A stretch of 64,000 bases of DNA from Plasmopara viticola. Its lineage: Eukaryota > Oomycota > Peronosporomycetes > Peronosporales > Peronosporaceae. The notes under the pieces were generated by a model. That model was not told the DNA's origin and made no database searches. It was given only the letters and a program-made list of their open reading frames with translations. Below are positions 11,097 through 20,961 of the stretch, piece by piece. Position 1 is the first letter of the stretch; the number at the start of each line of letters is the position of its first letter. The position numbers and the translations under genes are program-made. The stretch is taken from the NCBI GenBank assembly GCA_001695595.3, contig MBPM02000197.1, positions 1-64,000 of the forward strand, given 5' to 3'.

Positions 11097-13006
11097 CCTA
11101 AAATATCATCGAAGGCACACACGCCTTGCACCACAAACGAAAACGCAAGCGCGAAACCCGGCTTATCGATTGCCAAGTTCCTATAAAGATCTGCCAATTG
11201 CAGACACAACAAGGAGAAGACATCATTGGGTGGGAGAGATTGACCACGGTCAACGCAACCATGAAACTTTTGCTGACGGCATGGTGCATCCCAAGTGCCG
11301 GACCCTCACGGCTGCTCAGAAATAGCACGTCTTGAGCTTCTGTTGCGCACGTCTGGCACCGACACGTATCGTTGTAACGACCCGGGCGTCACGATATCAC
11401 CTCGCGATGACTACAACATACAAAACGTTGATCGCAGACGTGTTTTGGCAGGTCGCTCTCCCCTTTTCGCACTGCTTGACGGCCCGGAGATTGTTGCTTC
11501 CGTTAATCCACCGTAGCCATCCAATTTGACGAACAGCGGTGGCTTACCAACCTCCTCATCGTCTCTTTCTCGGCAAAGGAAATCTGCAGCTCGTTTTCCA
11601 CTATGCCCACCTACGAGACGAATCGTTTGGGCTTGCCACTACTGCATGTTGTGGGGGTCACAGCCACGTCACATCGCAAACGTTTACATTCGCACACTGC
11701 TTCATGGTAGCAGAAAAGGAAAAAAAGTATTTCTAGGCAGACCGCTTATTGGGAAATGGGCACGACGAAGCGGACACTGCCACGAATAAAGCCTTATCGT
11801 AGCGTGACGCCTGCCCGTGCGAGCAAGACACCGATTGCCACGCGTGTACGATGCGAGTGTTCTCGACTCATGCCCGTGACGGTGGAGACGCCCGCTATCA
11901 TACTCGCGCGCAAGAAAAGTCTAATGGTGGAGGCACTGGTGATTGCGCGACGCACTTGCAGCGAGAGATTCGGACCCGCTGCGTTCACTGCGACGGCTGC
12001 CGTGGCCGTCTGCGTGTCCGTGCCGTGCCAAAGGGATCCCAAGAGGCCGTCACGTGTACTTCACATCATAGAGCCATGGAGTTGTGAAGCCAAGAGCTGG
12101 TTCACACCCACGGACAGATCGAGTCCGTGTTCATCGAGCTCGGGAATGAGCATAAAGACCGTGTACCGCGACACAGGTTGACTCAGTTGACAGTGGAGCT
12201 TGGGCACCGAGCCGAGTTGACTCGAGAGCGTGACGGACGGGAAACTTGGGTTTAATGACTTGTACGACAGTGCCGTGGTGAAGCCACCCATGGTCAGGCC
12301 GAGTCGGTCGTACATAAAGCCCCCAATTGACAACTTGGTCGTACGAGACAAGGGAAAGTCTGTCCGTTGATGGAGTGTCATTTGCGTCCGAGCCATGTAA
12401 TGGACGTGAGGGTCCAAGAGATGACGGAACGCTTGCATCGGTGCGTGGACCCAGTCGGACGCATCGACATGCATGGCCAGTTCGCTATGGGACACGAATT
12501 GGACGTCAAGAGCCTGTTCGTGCCGTTGCCGCACGAGCTTTTCCATGTATTGTTGCAGCTCGTCGCGTGTTTGCAAGTGGAAGCCGACCATGTTTTGCTG
12601 CGCGATGTGATCTTGTTCGAGGACCTGGATGCCCTGTCATTCGACCATGGACGGCCGGACACCGTTTCGGTATTAAATTTGAGAATTCCATGAGAAAAGC
12701 GAAAAATGGTACTGTCCTTACCTTTTCGCCGTACATGTCATAGACGTGCCGTTTGATTGGATCAATTAATACTTTGTACGCACGGTCGAGTACCGCATAT
12801 TGTGCATTGGCTGCTGCCACAATCTCTGCGTGGCCTTGACGTCGTCGATCCGGATGGAATTCACGTGAGAGCGAGAGGAAGCGGTTTCGGATTTCACTAC
12901 TTGACGCATCACGTTCCACACCGAGCAGTACATAGTAATCACGCTCGATTTGGCGCCATGAAGTCGCGTCTTCTTCGGGCGGTGGCGCCTCACTGTCCAC
13001 TGCCAT
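11097..13006 (-). pseudogene. DNAJC11: DNAJC11-like J-domain protein relic, copy D1
   Basis: The ATG is at 13006-13004. Exon 1 (13006-12722, 95 codons) has a J domain at residues 24-92 with DYYVLLGV, the HPD triad at 51-53 and KVLIDPIKRHVYDMYGEK. An 88-bp intron follows (12721-12634, GTAAGG...CAG), splicing in phase 0 to GIQVLEQD. Exon 2 continues with RQRHEQALDVQF and a beta-rich DUF3395-like region to a TGA at 12063-12061. After this the same frame resumes (WHGTDTQTATAA ... RVAIGVLLARAGVTLR) to a second stop at about 11794. DNAJC11 proteins act at the mitochondrial outer membrane/MICOS and are about 560 aa, so this copy is truncated, but a 285-aa J-protein is still open. Sequence down to about 11.1 kb is conserved between copies but not clearly coding. 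Confidence 0.75.
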
Positions 13007-13548
13007 CAACTTGTGTAGACAGATTGTGTAGACGCTTACATACCTTGGGTACGGTACTAATTTGTTCCTTATGACCCACACTTTTGCGCAACCTAAGCAG
13101 GCACTTTATAAATTGATGTTTCAGCTACTTCACGGTGCTTCTGTCCACATATCGGTTTTTACTGTCTGCCGCCGCAAAAACTCTGAGAGGCAACACTATA
13201 CGTACAATACTTTTCCTCTATTTGCAATAAAGGAATGACCTGGTAATTTGAATCTCACTACGTTACGTATTGATAACGCGTGGACTGCGTCAATAAGCGT
13301 TACAGCAAAAGAAATGTCGGCTGAAAAAAGTTTTTTCTTCTGAGTCGATAGTCGACGACAGCGCAAATAACAGCGACGCAGCGCAAGGATCAGCCGAAGA
13401 AAAAGATATAATACTTTTAAGTGTTGAGCCAATGTTTGTACTAACCCGCCAAAGAGTAATGTATTTTTATTTAAGACTGGCATTATAGGTCACAAACAAG
13501 AGGGGCGATACATGCATACAAGACAGTGCACCTCGATAATTCTAGTCT

Positions 13549-15189
13549 TTAGTCGGATTCATCCGACTCTCTGGCGAAATGCTGCAACGATTCAAAAGCT
13601 GGTTTAATACGCGCGTCATCCTTCAGTAATTCTCCAACTATTGTCAGCCACGAAATGCTCGAATCCCCTGTATATGGCAATTTACTATGCAATAATTGTA
13701 CGGCACTGTAAATGGCATCTTCAACTTTTTTCTTTTCCATACGCCGGTAATACGCCACGAAAGCTGGAAACCAACTCTTGATTACCGATACACCAGCATG
13801 TTGAGAAATAAGCTCCTTCAAAATAACTTTGGGATGCTTGCCACGATCTGAAAGGTGTAACATGGATGAGGGATTAGCCAGGTACTGCACCATAGAGTTT
13901 GCATAATTCTGGACGTCGAAGCGCTGCCCTTCATCCAAAGAACCAATGTGCTGTGCTGCTAGCTCGAGGTCTCGAAACAGAACGACCACTTCATCAAACG
14001 AATGCTGTAATTTCAGCAAATCATACATCTGATCGCCATTAAACGGCCTCCATTTCGCGTAAAAAGCGACAGTCGCAATGCCATTGGCGAAATCTAGAAA
14101 ATTTGCCTGTGTAATCTTCTTGTTAAAAATTTTCAAGCGTCTAAACTCAAGTTGAGGGTACCGGTGCCACATTTTTCGCGCATTCGCTGCAAGGCTCCCA
14201 CTATAGTAATTTACGTCTCCCAACACATTCTCGAGCGCATTGGAGTCGAACATGACCTTCGCACGTGGCAATGACATCTCTGGCAGCATGGATAAAATAA
14301 AGCTGCCAAGGTCAAACTTCTGATCGTCCACCTTCAAGTACATTTTCACGTATTCTAGCCACGCAGTAAACAGAGTCACATCGTCAATACCAATCAAAGC
14401 GTGCTCTTCTTTGAGCCTCAAGAGTAGAAACATGTATCTTGGTGATTCCTTGTGTAGAAGCCAATCCTTAAGCACAAAATCCTTGGTAATCGGATCCGTG
14501 ACCATATACGTCAGCATATCCACAGCAAATTGCTCCAAAACTTTTTTGCGTCGATAATAGTCAAATAGTGTCACGACTTGTGAATACGGATCATACACGG
14601 ATGGATCATGAAGCGGAAATGTCAGTTTTGAACTCGGTCGTGGCTGAATGTGTTTGGCCAAAAAATATAAGAGGTCCTTGTTGCTAAATACTGCGTTATC
14701 CGAAGCCATGGTGTCCCAAACCCTATAACGATCAATGTAGTAAAACCACACAAGAAGCTTGGGGTCGTGACCCAATGTGACTGGATCCATATATCGATGA
14801 AAGATGCTTTGAAGGTTCAAGTACTTAAACACATCCTTTGGGTGGACTCGCGGTTCCTTTACCCATTCGTAGACTTTTTGTTTCATATCACGCCAATGCG
14901 CATGTCCCTCTATCGCGTGTAAATCAACTCGTTCTCGAAGCATGAGCTCGTTTTCTAATTTGCGCGATAACTCTTGAATCTCCATGGCATTTTCGAAATT
15001 CTGGTCAATCATGTGCACAGCCGGTTGACCAAGATAATCCACCAATCCAATTCCTCTCGCCTCCTCGTTCGTGCCATTAAACGAGGACTTGTCTTTGTCG
15101 TCGCGACTTATATTCGAGGTAGTGCCATAACAAGTGCTAACGTTAAAAAAGAAAATGATGGTTGTACGTACGAGGATGAGTACGCGCAT
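13549..15189 (-). CDS. Secreted LWY-repeat effector-like protein, copy E1 (intact, 546 aa)
   Basis: The ATG at 15189-15187 (MRVLILV) is chosen over an in-frame ATG nine codons upstream. The upstream one overlaps the Inr-like site and the shared protein begins at MRVL in nearly all copies. Residues 1-22 are a signal peptide (TTIIFFFNVSTCYG). NEEARG at 41-46 resembles the EER motif, and there is no RXLR. From about 115 on come repeated helical units of LWY type: DVFKYLNL with LLVWFYYIDRY (119-155), YMFLLLRL with FTAWLEYVKMY (252-284), QMYDLLKL with VVVLFRDLEL (387-410), and IKSWFPAFVAYYRR (470-483). It is intronless. This architecture is that of oomycete WY/LWY effectors delivered to plant cells. 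Host function is unknown, and delivery is inference. Confidence 0.7.
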   Translation of the reverse strand: MRVLILVRTTIIFFFNVSTCYGTTSNISRDDKDKSSFNGTNEEARGIGLVDYLGQPAVHMIDQNFENAMEIQELSRKLENELMLRERVDLHAIEGHAHWRDMKQKVYEWVKEPRVHPKDVFKYLNLQSIFHRYMDPVTLGHDPKLLVWFYYIDRYRVWDTMASDNAVFSNKDLLYFLAKHIQPRPSSKLTFPLHDPSVYDPYSQVVTLFDYYRRKKVLEQFAVDMLTYMVTDPITKDFVLKDWLLHKESPRYMFLLLRLKEEHALIGIDDVTLFTAWLEYVKMYLKVDDQKFDLGSFILSMLPEMSLPRAKVMFDSNALENVLGDVNYYSGSLAANARKMWHRYPQLEFRRLKIFNKKITQANFLDFANGIATVAFYAKWRPFNGDQMYDLLKLQHSFDEVVVLFRDLELAAQHIGSLDEGQRFDVQNYANSMVQYLANPSSMLHLSDRGKHPKVILKELISQHAGVSVIKSWFPAFVAYYRRMEKKKVEDAIYSAVQLLHSKLPYTGDSSISWLTIVGELLKDDARIKPAFESLQHFARESDESD

Positions 15190-15215
15190 GGTGTGGCTTG
15201 AGACGCTGCAAGACA

Positions 15216-15227
15216 AAGTGAGAGTGA
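15216..15227 (-). promoter_or_regulatory. Oomycete Inr-like core promoter of E1
   Basis: On the minus strand the site reads TCACTCTCACTT followed by TGTCTTGC. It fits the oomycete initiator consensus (YCAYTYYNWYYYY-like) at every position. It lies 27 bp upstream of the MRVL start, a normal short oomycete leader. The same site is at the same distance in copy E4. Confidence 0.5.
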
Positions 15228-15959
15228 CGGAAAAAATTTGAATCTTGCAGCTGGTACGAAATTAAGATAGGGATTGTGCGACCAGATAGCAAAAAGGACG
15301 AGATTATACGTACGGAGCCCTAGTTCTACGGATAATTGGCTTCGATTAAACATTCACCATCTATTCTTGATTGTCGACCTAATGTTTGTATCGTATAACG
15401 TTTTCAACCAATTATCGTGTGACTGTATCATCTTATAATATTTATCTGCACATATTTAATTTGACTAGAAAAAATACAGCAGGAACGATTGATAAATAAC
15501 CGAGGCACCGTATCTCAAGTAATAGAATGTTGCAAACTAATCTGTAATGGAAAGTGCAACTAGGAAGTACGACAATGGTTATGAAATTGCTGCCTCCTTG
15601 TAAACAATCTTCGATTTCGGACACAGCGCCTGTGCACGCCCGTATCTTACTGCCAATGTTCATCCAATATCGCCTTGCGGATTAAACGCATTGAACGACC
15701 TTTCCATTGACAAGTTTTTGTCGAATTAGCGCACAAAACCATTTGTAGGGTCGACCGATACTAGCAACTTACACTGGCGAAGAATGCTTTAAGGCTGCCT
15801 CAGATCAATTTAAACCTTTCGTCGGCTAAACGTGATGTCCTCTCGACAAGTACAATCATCATTCGTCGCTACTACTGCGAAAATACACAGATCCGTACTC
15901 AAAATTAGCATAATTAAAAAAACAAAATCTGTACGTACATTATTCTGCAAAACACCATG
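15228..15959. other. Spacer with repeated 3'-side block (no clear gene)
   Basis: This is AT-rich spacer shared with 30.54-31.26 kb and, inverted, with 54.25-54.7 kb. At 15663-15442 (minus) it carries a reading frame with EIEDCLQGGSNFITIVVLPS that recurs in the other blocks (23.7, 30.9, 51.1, 54.5 and 61.4 kb). The frame differs in length between copies and no family is recognised. The right end stops abruptly at the LINE derivative at 15960. Confidence 0.5.
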
Positions 15960-17114
15960 TAATGTAATGTATTACGTTATCGCGTTGCCAAGTTATGCAC
16001 GTGCTAGGCTCAGTCTGGCTAGTCCACGGCATAGAGTGGCGTCCGCATACGTCGAGTCTCGTTCGGCGGGCAGTGCTACCAGCACCGAGGTCGTGAGGGT
16101 CTTCCATTTCTTTCGGTCTTGTGCAAGGGTACGTACCACTTCGAGGTCTTGTGCTATCCGGAGTCGAAAGCCGGAGCCACGGGAAACAAGGTTGTGGTCG
16201 AGTGTTGAGGGGAGCGTGGTGCGGGGACGTCCGTGCCATTTTGCTGCGGTGGAGAAGAAGTAGGCACGCATCTGGAGGTTAGCTGGAATGTCGGGATTGC
16301 GGCGAAGTACATGGCCAAACAGGCGCCAGCGAGCTTGTGTCAGTCGTAGTCTCAGCGGCCGCTCATCACAGAGGTCGTAGAGTCTTGCATTCGAAATGTG
16401 TCGGGAGTAGCGATAGCCAAGAGCGTAGCGAAGCTGGCGGCGATGGAAACTCTCGAGGCCGTGGAGCTCTGACTTGGTAAGAGCCCAGGTGGCGCACTTG
16501 TACAGCAGAATCGGTAGAACGTAGGTGTTGTACAGTCGAATGCGGGTCTTGGGTGGGATGAGCGTGGGGCGGAGCCAGACGGACCATAGGCGGTGGAGCG
16601 CGAGGGTGGCCAGGGACTTGCGTCGGGATAAATCTTCAATATCGCCGAGGAGTGTTCCGAGCTTCTTAGTGTGGTGCCAGATTTCTTCTCGGGATCGGGC
16701 GTGTCGAGTGGCGCCCGACGGGTTGCAGTGGCGGCGGATTTCGGTGACTTTGGTCTTGGCTTCGATTTTTTTTTTTTCCAGGGTTAGAAGGAAGTCATCA
16801 ATGCGGTGCTCACCTCTATCGTAGATCTTGGTTTCGCGGAGGCCAAGGATATCGACGCGGTAGCGCCGGAGATCTTCGGGGAGCGTTACGTGCTTCTTGC
16901 GCTTCGAACCTAGAGAATTCACATTAAAGGAGCCAATCCGGATGCGGATGGCGCGATTAAGGGCGTGGAAGGGGGTTTGGCCTGGTGCTGGAGACCGTCG
17001 CGTCGAGGGTGAGACTCGTTAGAGACCTGCAGATGCCCAAGAGCACCTGCCCGAAGCGCGCGAGCATTAAGCCCCCGCGCTTGGAAGGAGGGCGTCACCC
17101 CAACCTTTTCCGAA
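15960..17114 (-). mobile_element. Internally deleted LINE derivative, 1.15 kb, minus strand
   Basis: On the minus strand the element runs from the ggaaaaggttggggtgacg leader to an acattaca-type 3' tail. It keeps an open frame of about 310 codons (16922-15993, preceded in frame by RIGSFNV). That frame encodes the first part of an EEP endonuclease (NSLGSKRKKH, DILGLRETKI with the catalytic Glu) fused directly to the post-RT part (LYNTYVLPILLY, WALTKSELHGLESFHRRQLRYALG, ARWRLFGHVLRR). The RT core is absent. It is a non-autonomous deletion derivative that could be mobilised in trans. No matching TSD is visible, because the sequence beyond its 5' end differs from that beyond its 3' end. Confidence 0.75.
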
Positions 17115-17460
17115 AACATAATACCATAATAAACATAAAAATTTGATTGCATTGAACAAAGCAAGGAGGGCTTATTGGAGTACAGGGCGAGCTATTTCGC
17201 AAAACATCTTTACTGGTTTTCAACCTTTTCCGAAAACATAATACCATAATAAACATAAAAATTTGATTGCATTGAACAAAGCAAGGAGGGCTTATTGGAG
17301 TACAGGGCGAGCTATTTCGCAAAACATCTTTACTGGTTTTCAACCTTTTCCGAAAACATAATACCATAATAAACATAAAAATTTGATTGCATTGAACAAA
17401 GCAAGGAGGGCTTATTGGAGTACAGGGCGAGCTATTTCGCAAAACATCTTTACTGGTTTT
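17101..17460. repeat. Three perfect 120-bp tandem repeats
   Basis: Units start at 17101, 17221 and 17341 and are identical over all 120 bp. Each begins caaccttttccgaaaac (the 5' tip of the LINE derivative, inverted) and ends tactggtttt. The rest matches the MULE target region at 39.43-39.52 kb, so the triplication arose after a LINE tip joined this sequence. Zero divergence implies a recent origin or an assembly effect. Confidence 0.9.
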
Positions 17461-18600
17461 CGGAAAAGGTTGGGGTGACGCCCTCCTTCCAAGCGCGGGG
17501 GCTTAATGCTCGCGCGCTTCGGGCAGGTGCTCTCGGGCATCTGCAGGTCTCTAACGAGTCTCACCCTCGACGCGACGGTCTCCAGCACCAGGCCAAACCC
17601 CCTTCCACGCCCTTAATCGCGCCAACCGCATCCGGATTGGCTCCTTTAATGTGAATTCTCTAGGTTCGAAGCGCAAGAAGCACGTAACACTCCCCGAAGA
17701 TCTCCGGCGCTACCGCGTCGATATCCTTGGCCTCCGCGAAACCAAGATCTACGATAGAGGTGAGCACCGCATTGATGACTTCCTTCTAACCCTGAAAAAA
17801 AAAAACGAAGCCAAGACCGAAGTCACCGAAATCCGCCGCCACTGCAACCCGTCGGGCGCCACTCGACACGCCCGATCCCGAGAAGAAACCTGGCACCACA
17901 CTAAGAAGCTCGGAACACTCCTCGGCGATATTAAAGATCTATCCCGACGCAAGTCCCTGGCCACCCTCGCGCTCCACCGCCTCTGGTCCGTCTGGCTCCG
18001 CCCCACGTTCATCTCACCCAAGACACGCATTCGATTGTACAACACCTACGTTCTACCGATTCTGCTGTACAACTGGGCTCTTACCAAGTCAGAGCTCCAC
18101 GGCCTCGAGAGTTTCCATCGCCGCCAGCTTCGCTACGCTCTTGGCTATCGCTACTCCCGACCCATTTCGAATGCAAGACTCTACGACCTCTGTGATGAGC
18201 GGCCGCTGAGACTACGACTGACACAAGCTCGCTGGCGCCTGTTTGGCCATGTACTTCGCCGCTATCCCGACATTCCAGCTGACCTCCAGATGCGTGCCTA
18301 CTTCTTCTCCACCGCAGCAAAATGGCGCGGACGTCCCCGCACCACGCTCCCCTCGACACTCGACCACAATCTTGTTTCCCGTGGCTCCGGCTTTCGACTC
18401 CGGACAGCACAAGACCTCGAAGTGGTACGTACCCTTGCACAAGACCGATAGAAATGGAAGACCCATTTGACCTCGGTGCTGGATGCACTGCCCGCCGAAC
18501 GAGACTCGACGTATGCGGACACCACTCTATGCCGTGGACTAGCCAGACTGAGCCTAGCACGTGCATACCTTGGCAACGCGATAACGTAATACATTACATT
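17461..18600 (+). mobile_element. Internally deleted LINE derivative, 1.14 kb, plus strand
   Basis: This is an inverted partner of the element at 15960-17114. A frame at 17651-18451 has the same endonuclease N-terminus (LGSKRKKHVTLPEDLRRYRV, LRETKI) fused to the post-RT segment. It has lost three residues before WALTKSEL and ends early at a TAG near 18449. The flanks acatctttactggtttt (17444-17460) and acatctttactggcttttt (from 18601) match at 16 of 17 bases and are the target-site duplication. Confidence 0.8.
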
Positions 18601-18619
18601 ACATCTTTACTGGCTTTTT

Positions 18620-18800
18620 TGTTACAGTCAAAAAAAAAATCCTTCCATGTGAAAACAGCACATAATCAAGGCTACGATCGTACCCTGAGAGGCTGAAAAT
18701 GAACTCAAGCACTACGCCGCCTTTGGCGGCGATGTCCTCCATTTCACCCACGCGCCACAACTTGATCTCCTTGTCGGCACCTCCCGTATACAAAAACACA
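18620..18800 (-). pseudogene. CAF-1 p60-like WD40 fragment
   Basis: The minus strand encodes FLYTGGADKEIKLWRVGEME and then VVLEFIFSLSGYDRSLDYVLFSHG. This fits the first WD40 blade and inter-blade strand of the chromatin assembly factor 1 p60 subunit (CHAF1B/Cac2), which helps deposit H3-H4 on replicating DNA. Nothing before or after the fragment continues the protein. The same fragment recurs at 42.28-42.45 kb. Confidence 0.45.
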
Positions 18801-20706
18801 TTAGAACTAAAATATCATCGAAGTCACACACGCCTTGCACCACAAACGATAACGCAAGCGCGAAACCCGGCTTATCGATTGCCAAGTTCCTATAAAGATC
18901 TGCCAATTGCAGACACAACAAGGAGAAGACATCATTGGGTGGGAGAGATTGACCACGGTCAACGCAAACATGAAACTTTTGCTGACGGCATGGTGCATCC
19001 CAAGTGCCGAACCCTCACGGCTACTCAGAAATAGCACGTCTTGAGCTTCTGTTGCGCACGTCTGGCACCGACACGTATCGTTGTAACGACCCGGGCGTCA
19101 CGATATCACCTCGCGATGACTACAACATACAAAACGTTGATCGCAGACGTGTTTTGGCAGGTCGCTCACCCCTTTCCGCACTGCTTGACCGCCTGGAGAT
19201 TGTTGCTTCCGTTACCCGCCGAAACCATCCAATTTTGACGAACAGCGGTAGCTTACCAACCTCTTTATCGTCTCTCCCTCGGCAATGGAAATCTGCAGCT
19301 CGTTTTCACCTATGCCCGCCTAGGAGACGAATCGTTTAGGCTTGCCACTACTGCATGTTGTGGGGGTCACAGCCACGCCACGTCAAATGCATTCATTCGC
19401 ATACTGCTTAATGGTAGCAGAAAAGGAAGAAAAGTATTTTTGAGCAGACCGCTTGTTGGAAAATGAGCACGACGAAGCGGACACTGCCACGGGTAAAGCC
19501 CTATCGTAGCGTCACGCCTGCACGTGCGAGCAAGACGCCAATCGCCACGCGTGTGCGATGCGAGAGTTCTCGACTCATGCCCGTGACGGTGGAGACGCCC
19601 GCCATCATGCTCTCGCGCAAGGAAAGTCTAATGGTGGAGGCACTGGTGATTGCGCGACGCACTTGCAGCGAGAGATTCGGACCCGCTGCGTTCACTGCAA
19701 CGGCTGCCGTGGCCGTCTGCGTGTCCGTGTCGTGCCCAAGGAATCCTGAGAGGCCGTCACGTTTACTCCACATCATGGAGCTATAGAGGCTTGAAGCCAA
19801 GAGCTGATTCGCACCCACGGACAGGTCGAGTCCGTGTTCATCGAGGTCGGGAATGACCGCGACACGGGTTGACTCAGTTGACAGTGCAGCTTGGGCACCA
19901 AGCCGAGTTGACTTGAGAGCGTGACGAGCGGGAGACTTGGATTTAATAACTTGTACGACAGTGCCGTGGTGAAGCCACCCATGGTCATGCCGAGTCGGTC
20001 ATACATAAAGCCCCCAATTGACAACTTGGTCGTACGAGACAAGGGAAAGTCCGTCCGTTGATGGAGTGTCATTTGCGTCCGAGCCACGTAGTGGACGTGA
20101 GGGTCCACGAGATGACGGAATGCTTGCATCGGTGCGTGGACCCAGTCGGACGCATCGACATGCATGGCCAGTTCGCTATGGGACACGAATTGGACGTCAA
20201 GAGCCTGTTCGTGCCGTTGCCGCACGAGCTTTTCCATGAATTGTTGCACCTCGTCGCGTGTTTGCAAGTGGAAGCCGACCATGTTTTGTGAAGCGATGTG
20301 ATCTTGTTCGAGGACCTAGAGGCCCTGTCATTCGTTTACACAGACCATGGACGGCCGGACACCGTTTCGGTATTAAATTTGAGAATTCCATGAGGAAAGC
20401 GAGAAATGGTACTGTCTTTACCTTTTCGCCGTACATGTCATAGACGTGCCGTTTGATTGGATCAATTAATACTTTGTACGCACGGTCGAATACCGCATAT
20501 TGTGCATTGGCTGCTGCCACAATCTCCGCGTGGCCTTGACGGCGTCGATCCGGATGGAAGTCACGCGAGAGCGAGAGGAAGCGGTTCCGGACTTCACTAC
20601 TTGAAGCATCACGTTCCACACCGAGTAAGACATAGTAATCACGCCCGAATTGGCGCCACGAAGTCGCGTCTTCTTCGGACGGTGGAGCCTTGCTGTCTGC
20701 TGCCAT
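18801..20706 (-). pseudogene. DNAJC11: DNAJC11-like relic, copy D2
   Basis: The ATG is at 20706-20704 and exon 1 ends at 20422 (95 codons, J domain with HPD). A 97-bp intron follows (20421-20325, donor GTAAAG). The third codon of exon 2 is TAG, and a deletion near 19.86 kb shifts the frame (PVSRSFPTS). Unlike D1, D3, D5 and D6, this copy keeps a Trp codon (MMWSKRDGL, about 19773) where the others have TGA, so the frame runs on to LLARAGVTLR at about 19501. It is divergent from effector E2, with 255 bp between the two ATGs. Confidence 0.75.
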
Positions 20707-20961
20707 CGAAATCTCCTTGTGTTTGTACCACTTCACCCTCAAATTAAATATGTATCATTCTCCAGCTAAATACTATAAGATGATAGAGTCACAAGATGAT
20801 TGGTTGTAAACGGTATTTGATACAAACACTAGGTCGACAATAAAGAATGGATGGTGAATATTTGGCTCCCCTCGCACAATCCCATTCTTGATTTTGCACC
20901 AGCTGCAAGATCCCGACCTTTTCTCACTACCCCTTTATATTGCAACGTCTCAAACCACACC
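20707..20961. promoter_or_regulatory. Divergent 255-bp intergenic region (D2 / E2)
   Basis: The start codons of the J-protein relic (minus) and effector E2 (plus) face away from each other across 255 bp. Pyrimidine-rich tcactacccctttatattg, a weak Inr match, lies about 25-38 bp before the effector ATG. The same arrangement and similar sequence occur at 44317-44571 and 56486-56741. Bidirectional promoter activity is inferred from layout only. Confidence 0.4.

Noticed and set aside
12327..12743. Long plus-strand frames opposite the DNAJC11 exon 2 (also at 20.0, 27.6, 43.7 and 57.0 kb)
   Set aside because: They are antisense shadows of the GC-rich coding exon; the minus-strand frame has the J-domain and DUF3395-like features and the splice site.
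13549..15189. RXLR motif in the E-family
   Set aside because: No R-x-L-R is present in residues 20-80 of any intact copy; only the EER-like NEEARG is seen.
15832..16263. Plus-strand frame over the LINE derivative 3' end
   Set aside because: It straddles the insertion border and is antisense to the recognisable LINE C-terminal frame.
17101..17460. CRISPR array or satellite
   Set aside because: Three adjacent 120-bp units with no spacers, made of LINE tip plus MULE-target sequence, in a eukaryotic context.
20851..20961. Upstream start for E2 (37 extra residues)
   Set aside because: It would bury the signal peptide and covers promoter-like DNA; other copies differ freely here and the shared protein begins at MRVL.
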